Positions 8,718-17,320 of a DNA stretch of 38,338 nt are shown one piece after another (position 1 is the first letter of the stretch; each line of letters begins with the position of its first letter). The DNA is from Kiritimatiellota bacterium (GTDB taxonomy: Bacteria > Verrucomicrobiota > Kiritimatiellia > RFP12 > UBA1067). The stretch spans positions 1-38,338 of the forward strand of contig WRJS01000021.1 of NCBI GenBank assembly GCA_009778475.1, read 5' to 3'. Position numbers and translations under genes: made by a program. Below the pieces are notes generated by a model. It saw only the letters and a list, made by a program, of their open reading frames with translations. It was not told the origin of the DNA and searched no databases.

Positions 8718-9401
8718 ATGATGATGACGAGACATGACTGGATGGCAGGCGCGATGGCTTGCCTCGCATTGACGGCGGCAAACGGTTTTGCGCAAAAGGC
8801 CGAGCACCCGGACTCAAAGGACTGGAAGCCCCTCTTCAACAAGGCGCTCGACAACGCCGTGTTCGAGAAAGGTATCTGGTATTACGACGACAACGGCGAC
8901 CTCACGGCCACCGAGGACAAGATTATCTGGACTGCGGACGACTACGAGAATTTCGTGGTTGACCTGGAGTACCGCTGCGGGCCGAAGGCGAACAGCGGCG
9001 TGTTCATCTACTGCTCCGACGTCAAGGACTCGACCCCGAACTCGATCGAGGTCCAGATACTCGACAACAATGCGGATGTCCATCCGACGTGGCGCAACGG
9101 CGGACTCTTCGGCCACCTGGCCCCGAAGGTGGACAACGTCAAGCCGGCCGGCCAGTGGAATCGCATGACCGTCACTGCCAAGGGCAAGATCATCCACGTC
9201 ATCGTCAACGGCGAGGTCACGGTCGATAACGCGGACATCTCCAAGTGGACGGACGCGAAGAAGAACCCCGACGGCTCGGACATCCCGCCGTGGCTCAGCA
9301 AGCCCATGGCCGACCTGCCCACCAAGGGCCGCATCGGGTTCCAAGGCAAGCACGGCGGCGCGCCCATCTTCTTCCGCAATATGCGCGTGAAGCAACTCTA
9401 A
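8718..9401 (+). CDS. Secreted DUF1080 / 3-keto-disaccharide hydrolase family protein
   Basis: A 227-aa protein with a signal peptide (MAGAMACLALTAANGFA, preceded by MMMTRHDW). It is followed by one DUF1080 domain (PF06439) filling residues about 30-227: WKPLFNKALDNAVFEKGIW, the conserved NSGVFIYCSD, the SIEVQILDN strand, QWNRMTVTAKG, and the terminal GRIGFQGKHGG … IFFRNMRVKQL. The family has a jelly-roll fold related to concanavalin-like lectins, and members include 3-keto-glycoside hydrolases; many in this phylum are periplasmic or extracellular. The length is normal for a single-domain member. It has its own promoter and is followed by a long AT-rich inverted repeat starting two bases after its stop. 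Confidence 0.88.
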   Translation: MMMTRHDWMAGAMACLALTAANGFAQKAEHPDSKDWKPLFNKALDNAVFEKGIWYYDDNGDLTATEDKIIWTADDYENFVVDLEYRCGPKANSGVFIYCSDVKDSTPNSIEVQILDNNADVHPTWRNGGLFGHLAPKVDNVKPAGQWNRMTVTAKGKIIHVIVNGEVTVDNADISKWTDAKKNPDGSDIPPWLSKPMADLPTKGRIGFQGKHGGAPIFFRNMRVKQL

Positions 9402-9402
9402 C

Positions 9403-9498
9403 GAGGAATTAGGAGTTAGAAATTAGGAATCACTTGCCGCGCATTCCTGATTCCGGATTTCTAATTCCGGATTCCTAATTTCTAATTCCTAATTCTTC
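9403..9498. repeat. AT-rich inverted repeat (family ii), 29-bp arms
   Basis: The left arm 9403-9431 and right arm 9470-9498 are inverted copies with 27 of 29 positions matching. They are built from the units TTAGGAATTAG and GAAATTAGGAAT, and further partial units fill the loop and continue to 9510. The left arm begins two bases after the stop of the DUF1080 gene. The same family occurs at 34481-34656 and 37822-37890. Confidence 0.85.
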
Positions 9499-9524
9499 AT
9501 TCCTAATTCCCCCAGGGGGTCCCT

Positions 9525-10502
9525 ATGCGCCTCATCTCGCTCGTACTGTCTCTGCTCGCTGCAACCGCCCTCCACGCCGCGCCCGTCGTGCGGTGCCACA
9601 GCATCCTCGTGAACCCCTCCACCGGCCCCGTCGCCGAGTTCGACATCTCGTCCGACACCGCATGGAGCGGCACGCTCACCCTCACCCCGCCAGACGGCTG
9701 GACGCTCGCCCCCGCGTCGCACGAGATCGCCCTGCAGGCCGGCGAGTCCAAGCGCATCCCCTACCACATCGTCAAAGCCCGCGAGACCCCCGAGAACGCC
9801 TACCCCTTCACCGTCGCCCTCTCCGGCCTCCCGCCGCAGACCCAGATCCTCCGCGCCGCCAGCGCGCCCTACTACAAGCCCAAAATCGACGGCAGGCTCG
9901 ACGAGTGGAAAGACGCCATCCCCATCCGCTTCGGAGACCCCGGCGAGCAAACCACCCTCCGCACCTATTGGAACCAGACCGCGCTCTGCTTCGCCATCGA
10001 GGTCGAGGAGAAGGCCCTCGTCCCCTCCGACAAAAAGACCGCCGACGGGCGCTTCGATGCCGTCCAGCTCTACATCGCCCCCAAGGGCGCCACCGCCAAA
10101 CGCCACGAATTCCTGATCGAGCCGGTCAGCAAATCGAAGGCCGTCTGCAAACGCCTCGCCTCCCCCGACGGCGCCGACCACAAGGACGGCACCCTCGAGA
10201 AAGGCGCCGCCGTCGCCATCCGCAACAGCGGCGGCGTCACCACCTACGAGATCGCCATCCCCCTCGCCCTGCTCCAAGGCCTGCGCGTGGACACCGGCAG
10301 CGAGTACCGCCTCGGTCTGCTCGTGCACGACCCCGACGGCAGCGGCCTGCGTGACCTCGGCACCGCCATGAACCTCCCCCGCGCCGCCCGCGTCTCCCTC
10401 GTCACCCCACCCTCCTGCTGGACCCTCTGGAAAGGCGGCTGCTGGGACAACACCTTCTTCGACGGCGGCACCGAGTTCGGCTTCTGCACCTCCATCCACT
10501 AG
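9525..10502 (+). CDS. Secreted protein with Ig-like and CBM9-like domains
   Basis: A 325-aa protein with signal peptide MRLISLVLSLLAATALHA. Residues about 20-105 look like a beta-sandwich of the NEW3/alpha-galactosidase-associated kind (TAWSGTLTLTPPDGWTL … SKRIPYHIVKARETPENAYPFTVALSG). Residues about 115-310 match the carbohydrate-binding module 9-like domain: KIDGRLDEWKDA, an aromatic strand YWNQTALCFAIEVEE, FDAVQLYIAP, TYEIAIPLALL, and YRLGLLVHDPDG. Such proteins bind sugars or act as periplasmic adaptors. AGGGGG at 9514-9519 is the ribosome site for ATG 9525. Its stop TAG is formed by the target TA (10500-10501) plus the first base of a MITE, so the original C-terminus could have been longer. 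The next 350 bases hold no intact gene. Confidence 0.75.
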   Translation: MRLISLVLSLLAATALHAAPVVRCHSILVNPSTGPVAEFDISSDTAWSGTLTLTPPDGWTLAPASHEIALQAGESKRIPYHIVKARETPENAYPFTVALSGLPPQTQILRAASAPYYKPKIDGRLDEWKDAIPIRFGDPGEQTTLRTYWNQTALCFAIEVEEKALVPSDKKTADGRFDAVQLYIAPKGATAKRHEFLIEPVSKSKAVCKRLASPDGADHKDGTLEKGAAVAIRNSGGVTTYEIAIPLALLQGLRVDTGSEYRLGLLVHDPDGSGLRDLGTAMNLPRAARVSLVTPPSCWTLWKGGCWDNTFFDGGTEFGFCTSIH

Positions 10503-10606
10503 TGTCCTCTAAAATACAGATGACGGGACAGAGGATTACCCTGTTTGGATGGCGAGACATGGAGGACGCTCGCCCTCCATCGTGAAATCTGTATTTTACA
10601 GGACAC
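10502..10606. mobile_element. MITE, 105 bp, with 20-bp terminal inverted repeats and TA target duplication
   Basis: The left end GTGTCCTCTAAAATACAGAT (10502-10521) and the inverted right end (10587-10606) match at 19 of 20 positions. TA flanks both sides (10500-10501, 10607-10608), the duplication produced by IS630/Tc1-mariner elements. The interior has no reading frame but holds a hairpin with arms ATGGAGG (10559-10565) and CCTCCAT, loop ACGCTCGC. The right end plus interior hairpin sequence recurs in inverse orientation at 30301-30342. Confidence 0.85.
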
Positions 10607-10689
10607 TAGTGCATATTCGCGAGAACCCGAACACATCGGCGGAAACACGCCGTTTGATCCAAGAGATGGATACACGAGTTCAACTATCC

Positions 10690-10794
10690 TGCTCACCTTG
10701 AAGCGGCGGGCGACCTCGGCTTGCGAGCCGCCCCCTTCACGAATTCAACGATTCGATCCCTCAGTTCTAATGGGGATGGATTCATGCCGCCCAT
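10690..10794 (-). pseudogene. Frameshifted N-terminal fragment of an IS630-type transposase
   Basis: On the minus strand from ATG 10794 or 10785 the sequence reads MNPSPLELRDRIVEFVKG. After a one-base shift it continues GSQAEVARRFKVSR. Together this is the N-terminal helix-turn-helix typical of IS630 transposases (xLDLRxRVVxxVxxGxSxxEAARRFxVS). Similarity ends near 10690; the catalytic DDE domain is absent. The fragment lies 83 bases from a TA-flanked MITE, consistent with decay of an IS630 insertion. The plus-strand stretch 10608-10680 could encode ENPNTSAETRRLIQEMD, perhaps another fragment, but I cannot assign it. Confidence 0.65.
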
Positions 10795-10853
10795 CGTAGC
10801 ATGAAGTAACGACGCGGTTCTTCAAGGTGCGGGTGTTTCGGGCTCAGTCGGCC

Positions 10854-12302
10854 TTATTCCGCCAGTGCAGCGCAGAGGCGGCATCCGGCGCAGTCGGGCT
10901 GGGCGTTGAGGCAGAAGTCGGTGTGGATCTGCAACAGGCCCTGCTGGAGCAGGCCGTTGTCGGCGTAGAGGGCGGCGGGGTTGTGGTCGCGCCCGAAGAG
11001 GTGGAGCGCGGTCAGGCGCATGGGCGCGGAAATGTCCTCGGGCGGAAGGTGGTTGACGGCGCAGTGCGTGTGGCTGCCCTCCGCGGCCGCGAAGGGGAGG
11101 ATCACGTTCACGAGGATGGCCGCAGTGCGGTTATCGCCGAGCAACGCGTGGTTGCGCGATGCGTCGGGCGCGGAGGAGAACGCGAGCCGCTGGTTCCAGA
11201 AATCCCATTCGCAAGCGTTCTCCAGATGCTCCGCCACATAGCGGAACCATGCGTCAGGGTGGTTCGCCATGAGCCGCCCGGTGTCGCCCAGCAGATCGTG
11301 TGTGTCGCTGAACAGCGCGGCGGCGGCGGCGAGACGGCGCACGGGGGAGTTGTGGGGGCGGATGTTGTGGAGGCACCACGGGGTGTCCTCGGGAAGGGTG
11401 TCGCCGGACTGCTTCCACCACGTGTCCCAGAGGGCGCGGATGAAGCGCTTGCCTTCCGCGTCGGGGGCGGCGTCGGGCTGGGGGAGGAGGCGCGACGCGC
11501 CGAGCAGGGCGGCGAACGCGCCTTCGCGCGAGGCCTCGCGCAGGGCGGCGGCGGGCACGAGCCGGGCGAGGGCGCGGAAGGGGGGCTGGTTGTTCTTGTA
11601 CCCGAGCGCGGCCATGACCTCTTCGTAGAAGACCTGCTGGCGGTCGCCGGACTGGTTGAGGCGGGCGAGGATGCGGGCGGCCTTCTCGCGCAGGCGGTGG
11701 TGGCCCGCCATGCGGAGGGTTTCCTTTGCGCGGGCGGGGTCGTCCTTCAGGAAAACGGAGCAGGGGCGCGGGGTCTCGGGCAGGGCGGCGTGGGGGTAGG
11801 CCTTGAGGTCGATGTCGTCGAGCGAGAGGTCGGCGCGCGCGGCAAGCGGCTCGGCGAGGGGGAGCGGGCAAACGGCAGACGGGAGGGTCTTGGCCGCGGG
11901 GCCGGCGAACCATGTGACGTGCGCGATGACGTTGGCGTAGGCGGGGTCGGCGCCGTGGCGGTGCGCGTCCCAGTCGGCGGGGCGGACGTGGACCTCGATG
12001 TCGCCGCGTATGCGCCGCGCGCCGGGCTGGATGAGGAGCGTGGCGTTGATGAAGTCAGGCCCGGCCTCGAGGTTCCACTCGCCGGGCTCGATGACGGTGA
12101 GGGTCTCGCCGCCCGCAAGGGGGAAGGCCTTAGGGCGGTAGCGCGAGTCGAACCAGATGCACTGGAGGTGCCGCTCGCTCCAGTGGAAGGCGGTGCGGTA
12201 ACGGGCCGAAGGCTCGTGCGCCGTCAGGCCGTCGTGATGGCCGAGGATACGCGCATAGCCGTCGGCGAGCGGGAAACAGATGTCCATGTCTGCGTTCCTC
12301 AT
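10854..12302 (-). CDS. DUF2851 family protein
   Basis: A 482-aa cytoplasmic protein matching DUF2851: GEWNLEAGPDFINATL followed by GDIEVHVRPADWDAHRHGADPAYANVIAHVTWF in the N-terminal third, and a C-terminal Cys cluster (FCLNAQPDCAGCRLC) after LLQIHTDFC. The HxxPxDWxxHxH pattern in the first part recalls a nuclease-like or metal-binding site, but the biochemical role of this Bacteroidota/PVC family is unknown. ATG 12302 overlaps the TGA of the upstream methyltransferase (ATGA), so the two are translationally coupled. It is the last gene of the minus-strand run beginning with metY. Confidence 0.85.
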   Translation of the reverse strand: MRNADMDICFPLADGYARILGHHDGLTAHEPSARYRTAFHWSERHLQCIWFDSRYRPKAFPLAGGETLTVIEPGEWNLEAGPDFINATLLIQPGARRIRGDIEVHVRPADWDAHRHGADPAYANVIAHVTWFAGPAAKTLPSAVCPLPLAEPLAARADLSLDDIDLKAYPHAALPETPRPCSVFLKDDPARAKETLRMAGHHRLREKAARILARLNQSGDRQQVFYEEVMAALGYKNNQPPFRALARLVPAAALREASREGAFAALLGASRLLPQPDAAPDAEGKRFIRALWDTWWKQSGDTLPEDTPWCLHNIRPHNSPVRRLAAAAALFSDTHDLLGDTGRLMANHPDAWFRYVAEHLENACEWDFWNQRLAFSSAPDASRNHALLGDNRTAAILVNVILPFAAAEGSHTHCAVNHLPPEDISAPMRLTALHLFGRDHNPAALYADNGLLQQGLLQIHTDFCLNAQPDCAGCRLCAALAE

Positions 12303-13327
12303 TCCAGATTCGCAATCTTCTCCGCGCTCACAAGCCAGTGCGGCATGGGGGGCGGCACGGGCTGGGTGCGGGCGTTGGCGAAGCCGGCCTCGGCGAGCCA
12401 GCCTTTCAGCTCTTCGTCAGAGAAGACCCAGCCGTTGGCGGTGGTGAGCGCCATGTTGACGGCGAAGAGCGCAGAGAACGCGGGCTGGGTGTGCGTCGCG
12501 TCGGTCATCATGTCGAGAATGAAAATCTTCCCGCCGGGGCGGAGCGCGACGTGGGCGCGTTTGAGGATAGAGACGATTTGCGTTTGGGATTCCTGGTGCA
12601 ACGCGCCGAAGATGGTCACCGCGTCGTAAGTCTCGGGCTCGTAGGCGTCGGTGTGGTAGTCGCCCGCGCGGCAGGTCACGCGCCCGGCCACATCGGTGGC
12701 GGCGACGAGCTGCGCGGCGACGGCGGCGACGGCGGGCAGGTCGGTGGTCACGCACGAGAGACCGGGGTTGGCCTGCGCGAGCAGCACGGCATACGTCCCC
12801 GGCCCCCCCGCCAAGTCGAGGAGGGTACGGCAGCCCGTGAGGTCGAGCAGCGGCACGACGGCGCGGCCGATGCCGAGCGCACGGCCGTGCATGGACATCA
12901 CGAACGCGCGTGTCCGTTCGGGGTCCTCGCCCAGATGGATTTCGGGTGCCTCGACAGGGCGGCCGGTGCGGACGAGCTCCGCCGTGCGCCCCCATGCGGG
13001 GTAAACGTCGCGATTGTAGCGGATGGCGCGGGTGAGATCGTTGGGTGCGCCCGTGACGAGCGTCAGGACGGAGGCCTGCGTGTTGGCGTACACACCGTCG
13101 GCCGTCTTGGCGAGCAGCCCGAGCGCGGCACAGGCGTCCAGCAACAGACGCATCCCCCTGGGGTCTGCGCCAGCCTGTTGTGCCAGCGTCTCGCTGGTTG
13201 CGGAGCCCCCTGCGTTTCGGATGGCGGTGAACGCATCCACCTCCAGCGCGGCGAACAGCACCGCCGATCCGTAGTAGGCGCTTGCCAGTTCGATGATTTC
13301 AGGGATGGTGCGTGTGTTAGGGTTCAT
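12299..13327 (-). CDS. SAM-dependent O-methyltransferase with dimerisation domain
   Basis: A 342-aa protein from ATG 13327, chosen because AGGGAGAG precedes it and the codons further upstream give a sequence with no methyltransferase character. Residues about 10-90 form the winged-helix dimerisation domain (IPEIIELASAYYGSAVLFAALEVDAF). The SAM fold follows: motif I LLDLAGGPGTYAVLLA, TTDLPAV, RAGDYHTD, and the catalytic-region segment FGALHQES … LRPGGKIFILDMM. This is the plant-type O-methyltransferase family (PF00891), as in hydroxyindole or polyketide O-methyltransferases; the substrate is unknown. Its start overlaps the stop of the upstream membrane protein (ATGA), and its stop overlaps the DUF2851 start. 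Confidence 0.85.
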   Translation of the reverse strand: MNPNTRTIPEIIELASAYYGSAVLFAALEVDAFTAIRNAGGSATSETLAQQAGADPRGMRLLLDACAALGLLAKTADGVYANTQASVLTLVTGAPNDLTRAIRYNRDVYPAWGRTAELVRTGRPVEAPEIHLGEDPERTRAFVMSMHGRALGIGRAVVPLLDLTGCRTLLDLAGGPGTYAVLLAQANPGLSCVTTDLPAVAAVAAQLVAATDVAGRVTCRAGDYHTDAYEPETYDAVTIFGALHQESQTQIVSILKRAHVALRPGGKIFILDMMTDATHTQPAFSALFAVNMALTTANGWVFSDEELKGWLAEAGFANARTQPVPPPMPHWLVSAEKIANLE

Positions 13328-15765
13328 CTTGATTCTCTCCCTCGTTTGTGCGTTTCGTTGGTATGCCTGATAAGTGGCGACAGCGCGACAAGCAGGCTCG
13401 TCACGGCGGACAGCAGGTTCATCCATCCGTCGGGGCGCACGCGGCACGTTACCGTGTGCTTGCCGGGCGGGATATGCACCGCGCACCAGATGCCGTTCGC
13501 CTGATGGAGCGGCGCGGGCTTGCCGTCGATGGCAACCGCGAGGTCGGGCGAGTAATGCTCGTTCCACACCAGAAGCCCCGCTTGCGGCACGTCAATTTCC
13601 GCGCGGCTCGTGAACACGTTCCGCATACCCCGCATCTGCGTGAAGGCGACGGGCTTCGGCGGTATCGGCGCGGCGGCGACGGGCGCGGGCGCGTCGGTGA
13701 CGGGCAGCTTGCTTTGCGCAAGCTGTTCGGCTTGCTTATCCGGCGGGACGCCGCCGTCCCAATCGAAGTGGACGCAGGGGAGCGTGGCGGCTTTGCGCTC
13801 AACCAGCGCGACGGTCTGTGCGCTGGGCGTTGCGCTTCTGCGGATGGTGTCCGCGCCGAGGTCATATCCCCCGACGAGCGTCCCTGCGCCCTGCCGCACG
13901 AACCCCTCCGCCTGTTGCGCCGGAAGCAGCATGAAGCGTGCGCCCAGAGCGTCGAGGAAACGCTCGGGGGTGCTTTGCAGCGCGATGGCGACGGGCAGCT
14001 CTTTCGAGTTGGGGTCACTCACGTCAGGGACGATGCGGATGCCGTGGGCGCGCAGCGAGAAGGTGAACCAGTCAGGCCCCCCCGCGTTGCGCGTGGCGTT
14101 GTTCACGACGTTGACGGGCAGCCCCGCCGTCTTTTGGAGGATGTCCTTCACCAGCGCGTTCTCGGCGTGGAACGCGCGCACGTCCTGCGGCTGGACGTAG
14201 CGTCGGGCGACGCCCGCCAAGTCAATGACCCCCAGCAGCACGATGCCGCAGACGGCGAGGCGGATTTTTTTTCCGCCCTTCCAAACATACATCAGCCCCG
14301 CGACGAACAGGGCGATGATGGTTGTGCGGATGCAGTTGTAAACCGCGTATGCGCTCAGCGTCGGCGCGAACCGCTCCAGCCCGAAGCCCATATTTGCAAT
14401 CTGCTTCTCCATCGCGCCCTTGCCGAGCGATGCCATCACCGCCGCGATTGCCAAGGCAACCGCAACCCCGGCCGCGACGAAAAAGAGGTTACGCGCGGAA
14501 CGCTCGGCGACGCGCTCGCGCTTCACGAGCGCGTGTAACCCGAACCCCGCCAACATCGCGACCGCCACCTCCGTGAAGTGCAGGAACTTCACCGGCGCGC
14601 GCAGGTAATCCATGTACGGCAGCGAATAGAACAGGCGGTAGCACGGCGTGTAACGACCCATCGCCAGCACCAGCGCACCCAGCCCGACCACGCACCAGAA
14701 CGGCACATCCCGCGTGTCCGCCTCGCCTTCGGCAAGCGCGGGCTTCCTTCGCCACGCCAGCAGCCCCACCGCCGCCATCATCACCGTCACCAGCCCGAGG
14801 TACACCGTGTGCTGGCGGTAGTTCGGCCACGGCTTGCGCTCCTGCTCCTCCGGCACACTCCCCAGCTTGCCCCAGAACGGATACGGCGGGTGGAACGATG
14901 CATTACCGAAGTACCCCGGGATGACGAGCTCCGCGCAGTCTGACGGCGGCAAGCTCCATCCCGTCGCGAAATCCCAGCGCTCGGCAGAATCCTTCTGCCC
15001 CGTGTCCGCGCCCTTGGACATGACATTCGCAATCTGCCTGTCGCGTCCCGCGAGGTGCTGCGTGAACACCGACCTCACCCCCGGCAACCCCACCAGCACC
15101 GCAATGAGGGCGGTCACGAGAAACTTCGGCCACACCTTTTGCAGCCGCGCCCGCGCCAGCCAGAAACGCCACAGCGCATAGAACGCGAACACCGCCGCGA
15201 ACAGCACCCACACGTCCGGCTGACCCGGCTGCGCCCACATCGCCACCGCGCCCAGCAGCATGAAATGATGAAGCCGCCCCTCCTCGCCCAAACACCTGTT
15301 CAGCAGGCCGAACGTCCAGAAGAACCCGCCCATCAGCCAGAAGAACCCCAGATGCCCCGCGCAGAACAGCGTGAACATATACCCCGACAGCCCGAGGAAC
15401 AGCCCCCCCCCGTAAGCCGCCCACGCATCCACCCGCAGCGACCGCAAATAATACGCGCCCGCCAGCGCCAGCAGCAGCACCGACGCCACATACCGCACCT
15501 CATGCAGGCCCACCTGCGCGAACAGGTTGCCCAGCCAGAACGGCGTGAACACCGCCCTCCCCGACACCAGCTGCTCCAGTATCGCGGCCGCATGGTTCTG
15601 CGCGTAATACGGCCCGTCATCCGGCGACGAGATCACCACCCACGGCGAGAACACCTTCGCGAAAACCGCCCACATCGCGGCAACGAAAACAAGGGCGAAA
15701 AAGACCAACGCCCCATTCCTCGAGAACCACGCCTTCGCCTTTCCTGACGCACTCTTCTGGCTCAT
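13324..15765 (-). CDS. YfhO / GT-C-like polytopic membrane protein
   Basis: An 813-aa membrane protein with about 12 transmembrane segments, beginning NGALVFFALVFVAAMWAVF (about residues 17-36). After it comes an aspartate-containing loop (ISSPDDGPYYAQNH), placed as in GT-C glycosyltransferases and their relatives. The soluble C-terminus (about 590-790) ends with the YfhO-type beta domain: GLLVWNEHYSPDLAVAIDGKPAPLHQANGIW … HIPPGKHTVTCRVRPDGW. YfhO proteins modify cell-surface polymers with sugars from lipid carriers. One final hydrophobic segment (LLSAVTSLLVALSPLI) follows. GAGGTG precedes ATG 15765; the gene starts 6 bases after metY. The specific donor and acceptor are not visible. Confidence 0.75.
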   Translation of the reverse strand: MSQKSASGKAKAWFSRNGALVFFALVFVAAMWAVFAKVFSPWVVISSPDDGPYYAQNHAAAILEQLVSGRAVFTPFWLGNLFAQVGLHEVRYVASVLLLALAGAYYLRSLRVDAWAAYGGGLFLGLSGYMFTLFCAGHLGFFWLMGGFFWTFGLLNRCLGEEGRLHHFMLLGAVAMWAQPGQPDVWVLFAAVFAFYALWRFWLARARLQKVWPKFLVTALIAVLVGLPGVRSVFTQHLAGRDRQIANVMSKGADTGQKDSAERWDFATGWSLPPSDCAELVIPGYFGNASFHPPYPFWGKLGSVPEEQERKPWPNYRQHTVYLGLVTVMMAAVGLLAWRRKPALAEGEADTRDVPFWCVVGLGALVLAMGRYTPCYRLFYSLPYMDYLRAPVKFLHFTEVAVAMLAGFGLHALVKRERVAERSARNLFFVAAGVAVALAIAAVMASLGKGAMEKQIANMGFGLERFAPTLSAYAVYNCIRTTIIALFVAGLMYVWKGGKKIRLAVCGIVLLGVIDLAGVARRYVQPQDVRAFHAENALVKDILQKTAGLPVNVVNNATRNAGGPDWFTFSLRAHGIRIVPDVSDPNSKELPVAIALQSTPERFLDALGARFMLLPAQQAEGFVRQGAGTLVGGYDLGADTIRRSATPSAQTVALVERKAATLPCVHFDWDGGVPPDKQAEQLAQSKLPVTDAPAPVAAAPIPPKPVAFTQMRGMRNVFTSRAEIDVPQAGLLVWNEHYSPDLAVAIDGKPAPLHQANGIWCAVHIPPGKHTVTCRVRPDGWMNLLSAVTSLLVALSPLIRHTNETHKRGRESR

Positions 15766-15771
15766 ATCACC

Positions 15772-17067
15772 TCATTTCCATGACGCTTGCTGAGATGCGG
15801 AAAGCGCTTGCGCAAGGTCGGCGATGATGTCGCCCGGGTGCTCGATGCCCACGGAGATGCGCACGAGATCGGGCGTGATGCCGATGGCGGCAAGCTGCTC
15901 ATCCGAAAGCTGACGGTGCGACGAGCTCGCAGGGTGAAGCACCGAGCTTCGCGCGTCCGCCACATGCACGACGAGCGCCACGAGCCTGAGGCTATCCATG
16001 AACTTCACGGCCGCCACGCGGCCGCCCCTGATGCCGCAGGAAATCACGCCGCACGTCCCGCGCGGCAAATATTTCTTCACCCGCGCGGCATCCTTGGAGG
16101 ACGCAAGCCCTGGGTACTTGACCCATGCCACGGACGGGTGCTTCTCCAGGAACGCGGCCACCGCCTCCGCATTGCGGCAATGGCGTTCCATGCGCAGGTG
16201 GAGCGTCTCCATGCCGAGGTTCAGCAGGAATGCGTTCATGGGCGCGGGCGCGGCGCCGATGTCGCGCATGAACTGCACGCGCGCCTTCACGATGAACGCG
16301 GCCGGGCCGAACGCCTCCGCGTAAACCAGCCCGTGGTACGACGCGTCCGGCTGCGTGAACTCCGGGAACCTGCCGCTAGCCTTCCAGTCGAAACGGCCGC
16401 TGTCCACCACCACGCCCCCGAGCGCGACCGCATGGCCGTCCATGTATTTGGAGGTGGAATGCACCACGATGTCCGCGCCGAAATCGAACGGGCGGCAGAG
16501 CACAGGCGTGGGGAACGTGTTGTCCACAATCAGCGGCACGGCATTCGCGTGCGCGGCCTTTGCGAACGCCTCGATGTCCAGCACGTCGAGCGCGGGGTTG
16601 GCCACCGTCTCGCCGAAGACCGCCTTGGTGTTGGGGCGGAACGCGGCCTGGATGTCCGCCGCCGTCGCGTCCGGACTGACGAACGTCACCTCGACACCGA
16701 GCTTCCGCAGCGTCACGTTGAAGAGGTTCGCCGTGCCGCCGTAGATGGAGGCGGAGGCTATAAAATGGTCGCCCGCCTTGCAGAGCGTGAGTAGCGCGGC
16801 GGTGGTGGCGGCCTGCCCGGAGGAGGTCAGCATCGCCCCTACACCGCCTTCGAGCGCGGCGATTTTTTTCTCCACCGCCTCCGCAGACGGGTTGCTCAGG
16901 CGCGTGTAGAAATGCCCCGCGGCCTTGAGGTCAAACAAGTCGCCGACATGCTCGCCGCTGTCATATTTGAACGTCGTGCTTTGGACAATCGGCACGACGC
17001 GCGGCTCGCCGTTTTTCGGTGTCCAACCGCCCTGGACGCAGAGTGTGTCAAGATGCTCGCTGCTCAT
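15772..17067 (-). CDS. metY: O-acetylhomoserine aminocarboxypropyltransferase (sulfhydrylase)
   Basis: A 431-aa PLP enzyme of the Cys/Met metabolism family that makes homocysteine from O-acetylhomoserine and sulfide in the cytoplasm. Seen: HLDTLCVQGGWTPKNGEPRVVPIVQSTTFKYDS at the N-terminus, SSGQAATTAALLTL, YGGTANLFNVTLRKLGVEV, VDNTFPTPVLCRPFDFGADIVVHSTSKYMDGH with the PLP-binding Lys 207, and the C-terminal RISVGIEHPGDIIADLAQAL. The length and the long insert after the PLP lysine (SGRFDWKASGRFPEFTQPD…SYHGLVYAEAFGPAAFI) favour MetY over cystathionine gamma-synthase. It leads a minus-strand run with a GT-C-like protein, a methyltransferase and DUF2851; no functional link to those is obvious. 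No SAM riboswitch is visible upstream. Confidence 0.93.
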   Translation of the reverse strand: MSSEHLDTLCVQGGWTPKNGEPRVVPIVQSTTFKYDSGEHVGDLFDLKAAGHFYTRLSNPSAEAVEKKIAALEGGVGAMLTSSGQAATTAALLTLCKAGDHFIASASIYGGTANLFNVTLRKLGVEVTFVSPDATAADIQAAFRPNTKAVFGETVANPALDVLDIEAFAKAAHANAVPLIVDNTFPTPVLCRPFDFGADIVVHSTSKYMDGHAVALGGVVVDSGRFDWKASGRFPEFTQPDASYHGLVYAEAFGPAAFIVKARVQFMRDIGAAPAPMNAFLLNLGMETLHLRMERHCRNAEAVAAFLEKHPSVAWVKYPGLASSKDAARVKKYLPRGTCGVISCGIRGGRVAAVKFMDSLRLVALVVHVADARSSVLHPASSSHRQLSDEQLAAIGITPDLVRISVGIEHPGDIIADLAQALSASQQASWK

Positions 17068-17275
17068 GGTACTGTTTGAACCTTTCCTTCTGGATTTCAG
17101 TAAAACGATAGATTACCTGAATCCGCGAGATTTGAAAAGGCTATTTTGTTGTGGCGTACGGCATCTCTGGGTGCAGGGGATTTTTTCTGTCATCCCCACG
17201 ACCAGCCATCCCGCAATCCTGTCATCCTATTGTCCTCTGGCCCGGCTGTCCTGTCGCAAGCCCATCCGACCCAGT

Positions 17276-17315
17276 CGCTATAGTCATTTAAATTGATGTT
17301 GTCACATCTATAGCG
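17276..17315. repeat. Inverted repeat CGCTATAG / CTATAGCG
   Basis: CGCTATAG (17276-17283) and CTATAGCG (17308-17315) enclose 24 bases that include TTGTCACAT. A stretch 20/25 identical to part of this (17283-17307) occurs at 30253-30277. It lies between the 5' end of metY and the 3' end of the tRNA. The rest of 17068-17275 shows degenerate ATCCTGTC units and nothing else I can name. Confidence 0.5.
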
Positions 17316-17320
17316 TGCGA

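Noticed and set aside
9509-9519. CCCCCAGGGGG as a hairpin hiding the ribosome site of the CBM9-like gene.
   Set aside because: A one-base loop cannot form; only a shorter, weak stem is possible.
10827-12629. Plus-strand frame of 600 codons opposite DUF2851 and the methyltransferase (and 32450-34555 opposite clpC).
   Set aside because: The opposite strand encodes recognisable conserved families; the plus frames have shadow composition.
13328-13567. In-frame extension of the methyltransferase to 13567.
   Set aside because: It lies within the upstream membrane-protein gene and reads as shadow sequence; ATG 13327 has a ribosome site and ATGA overlap.
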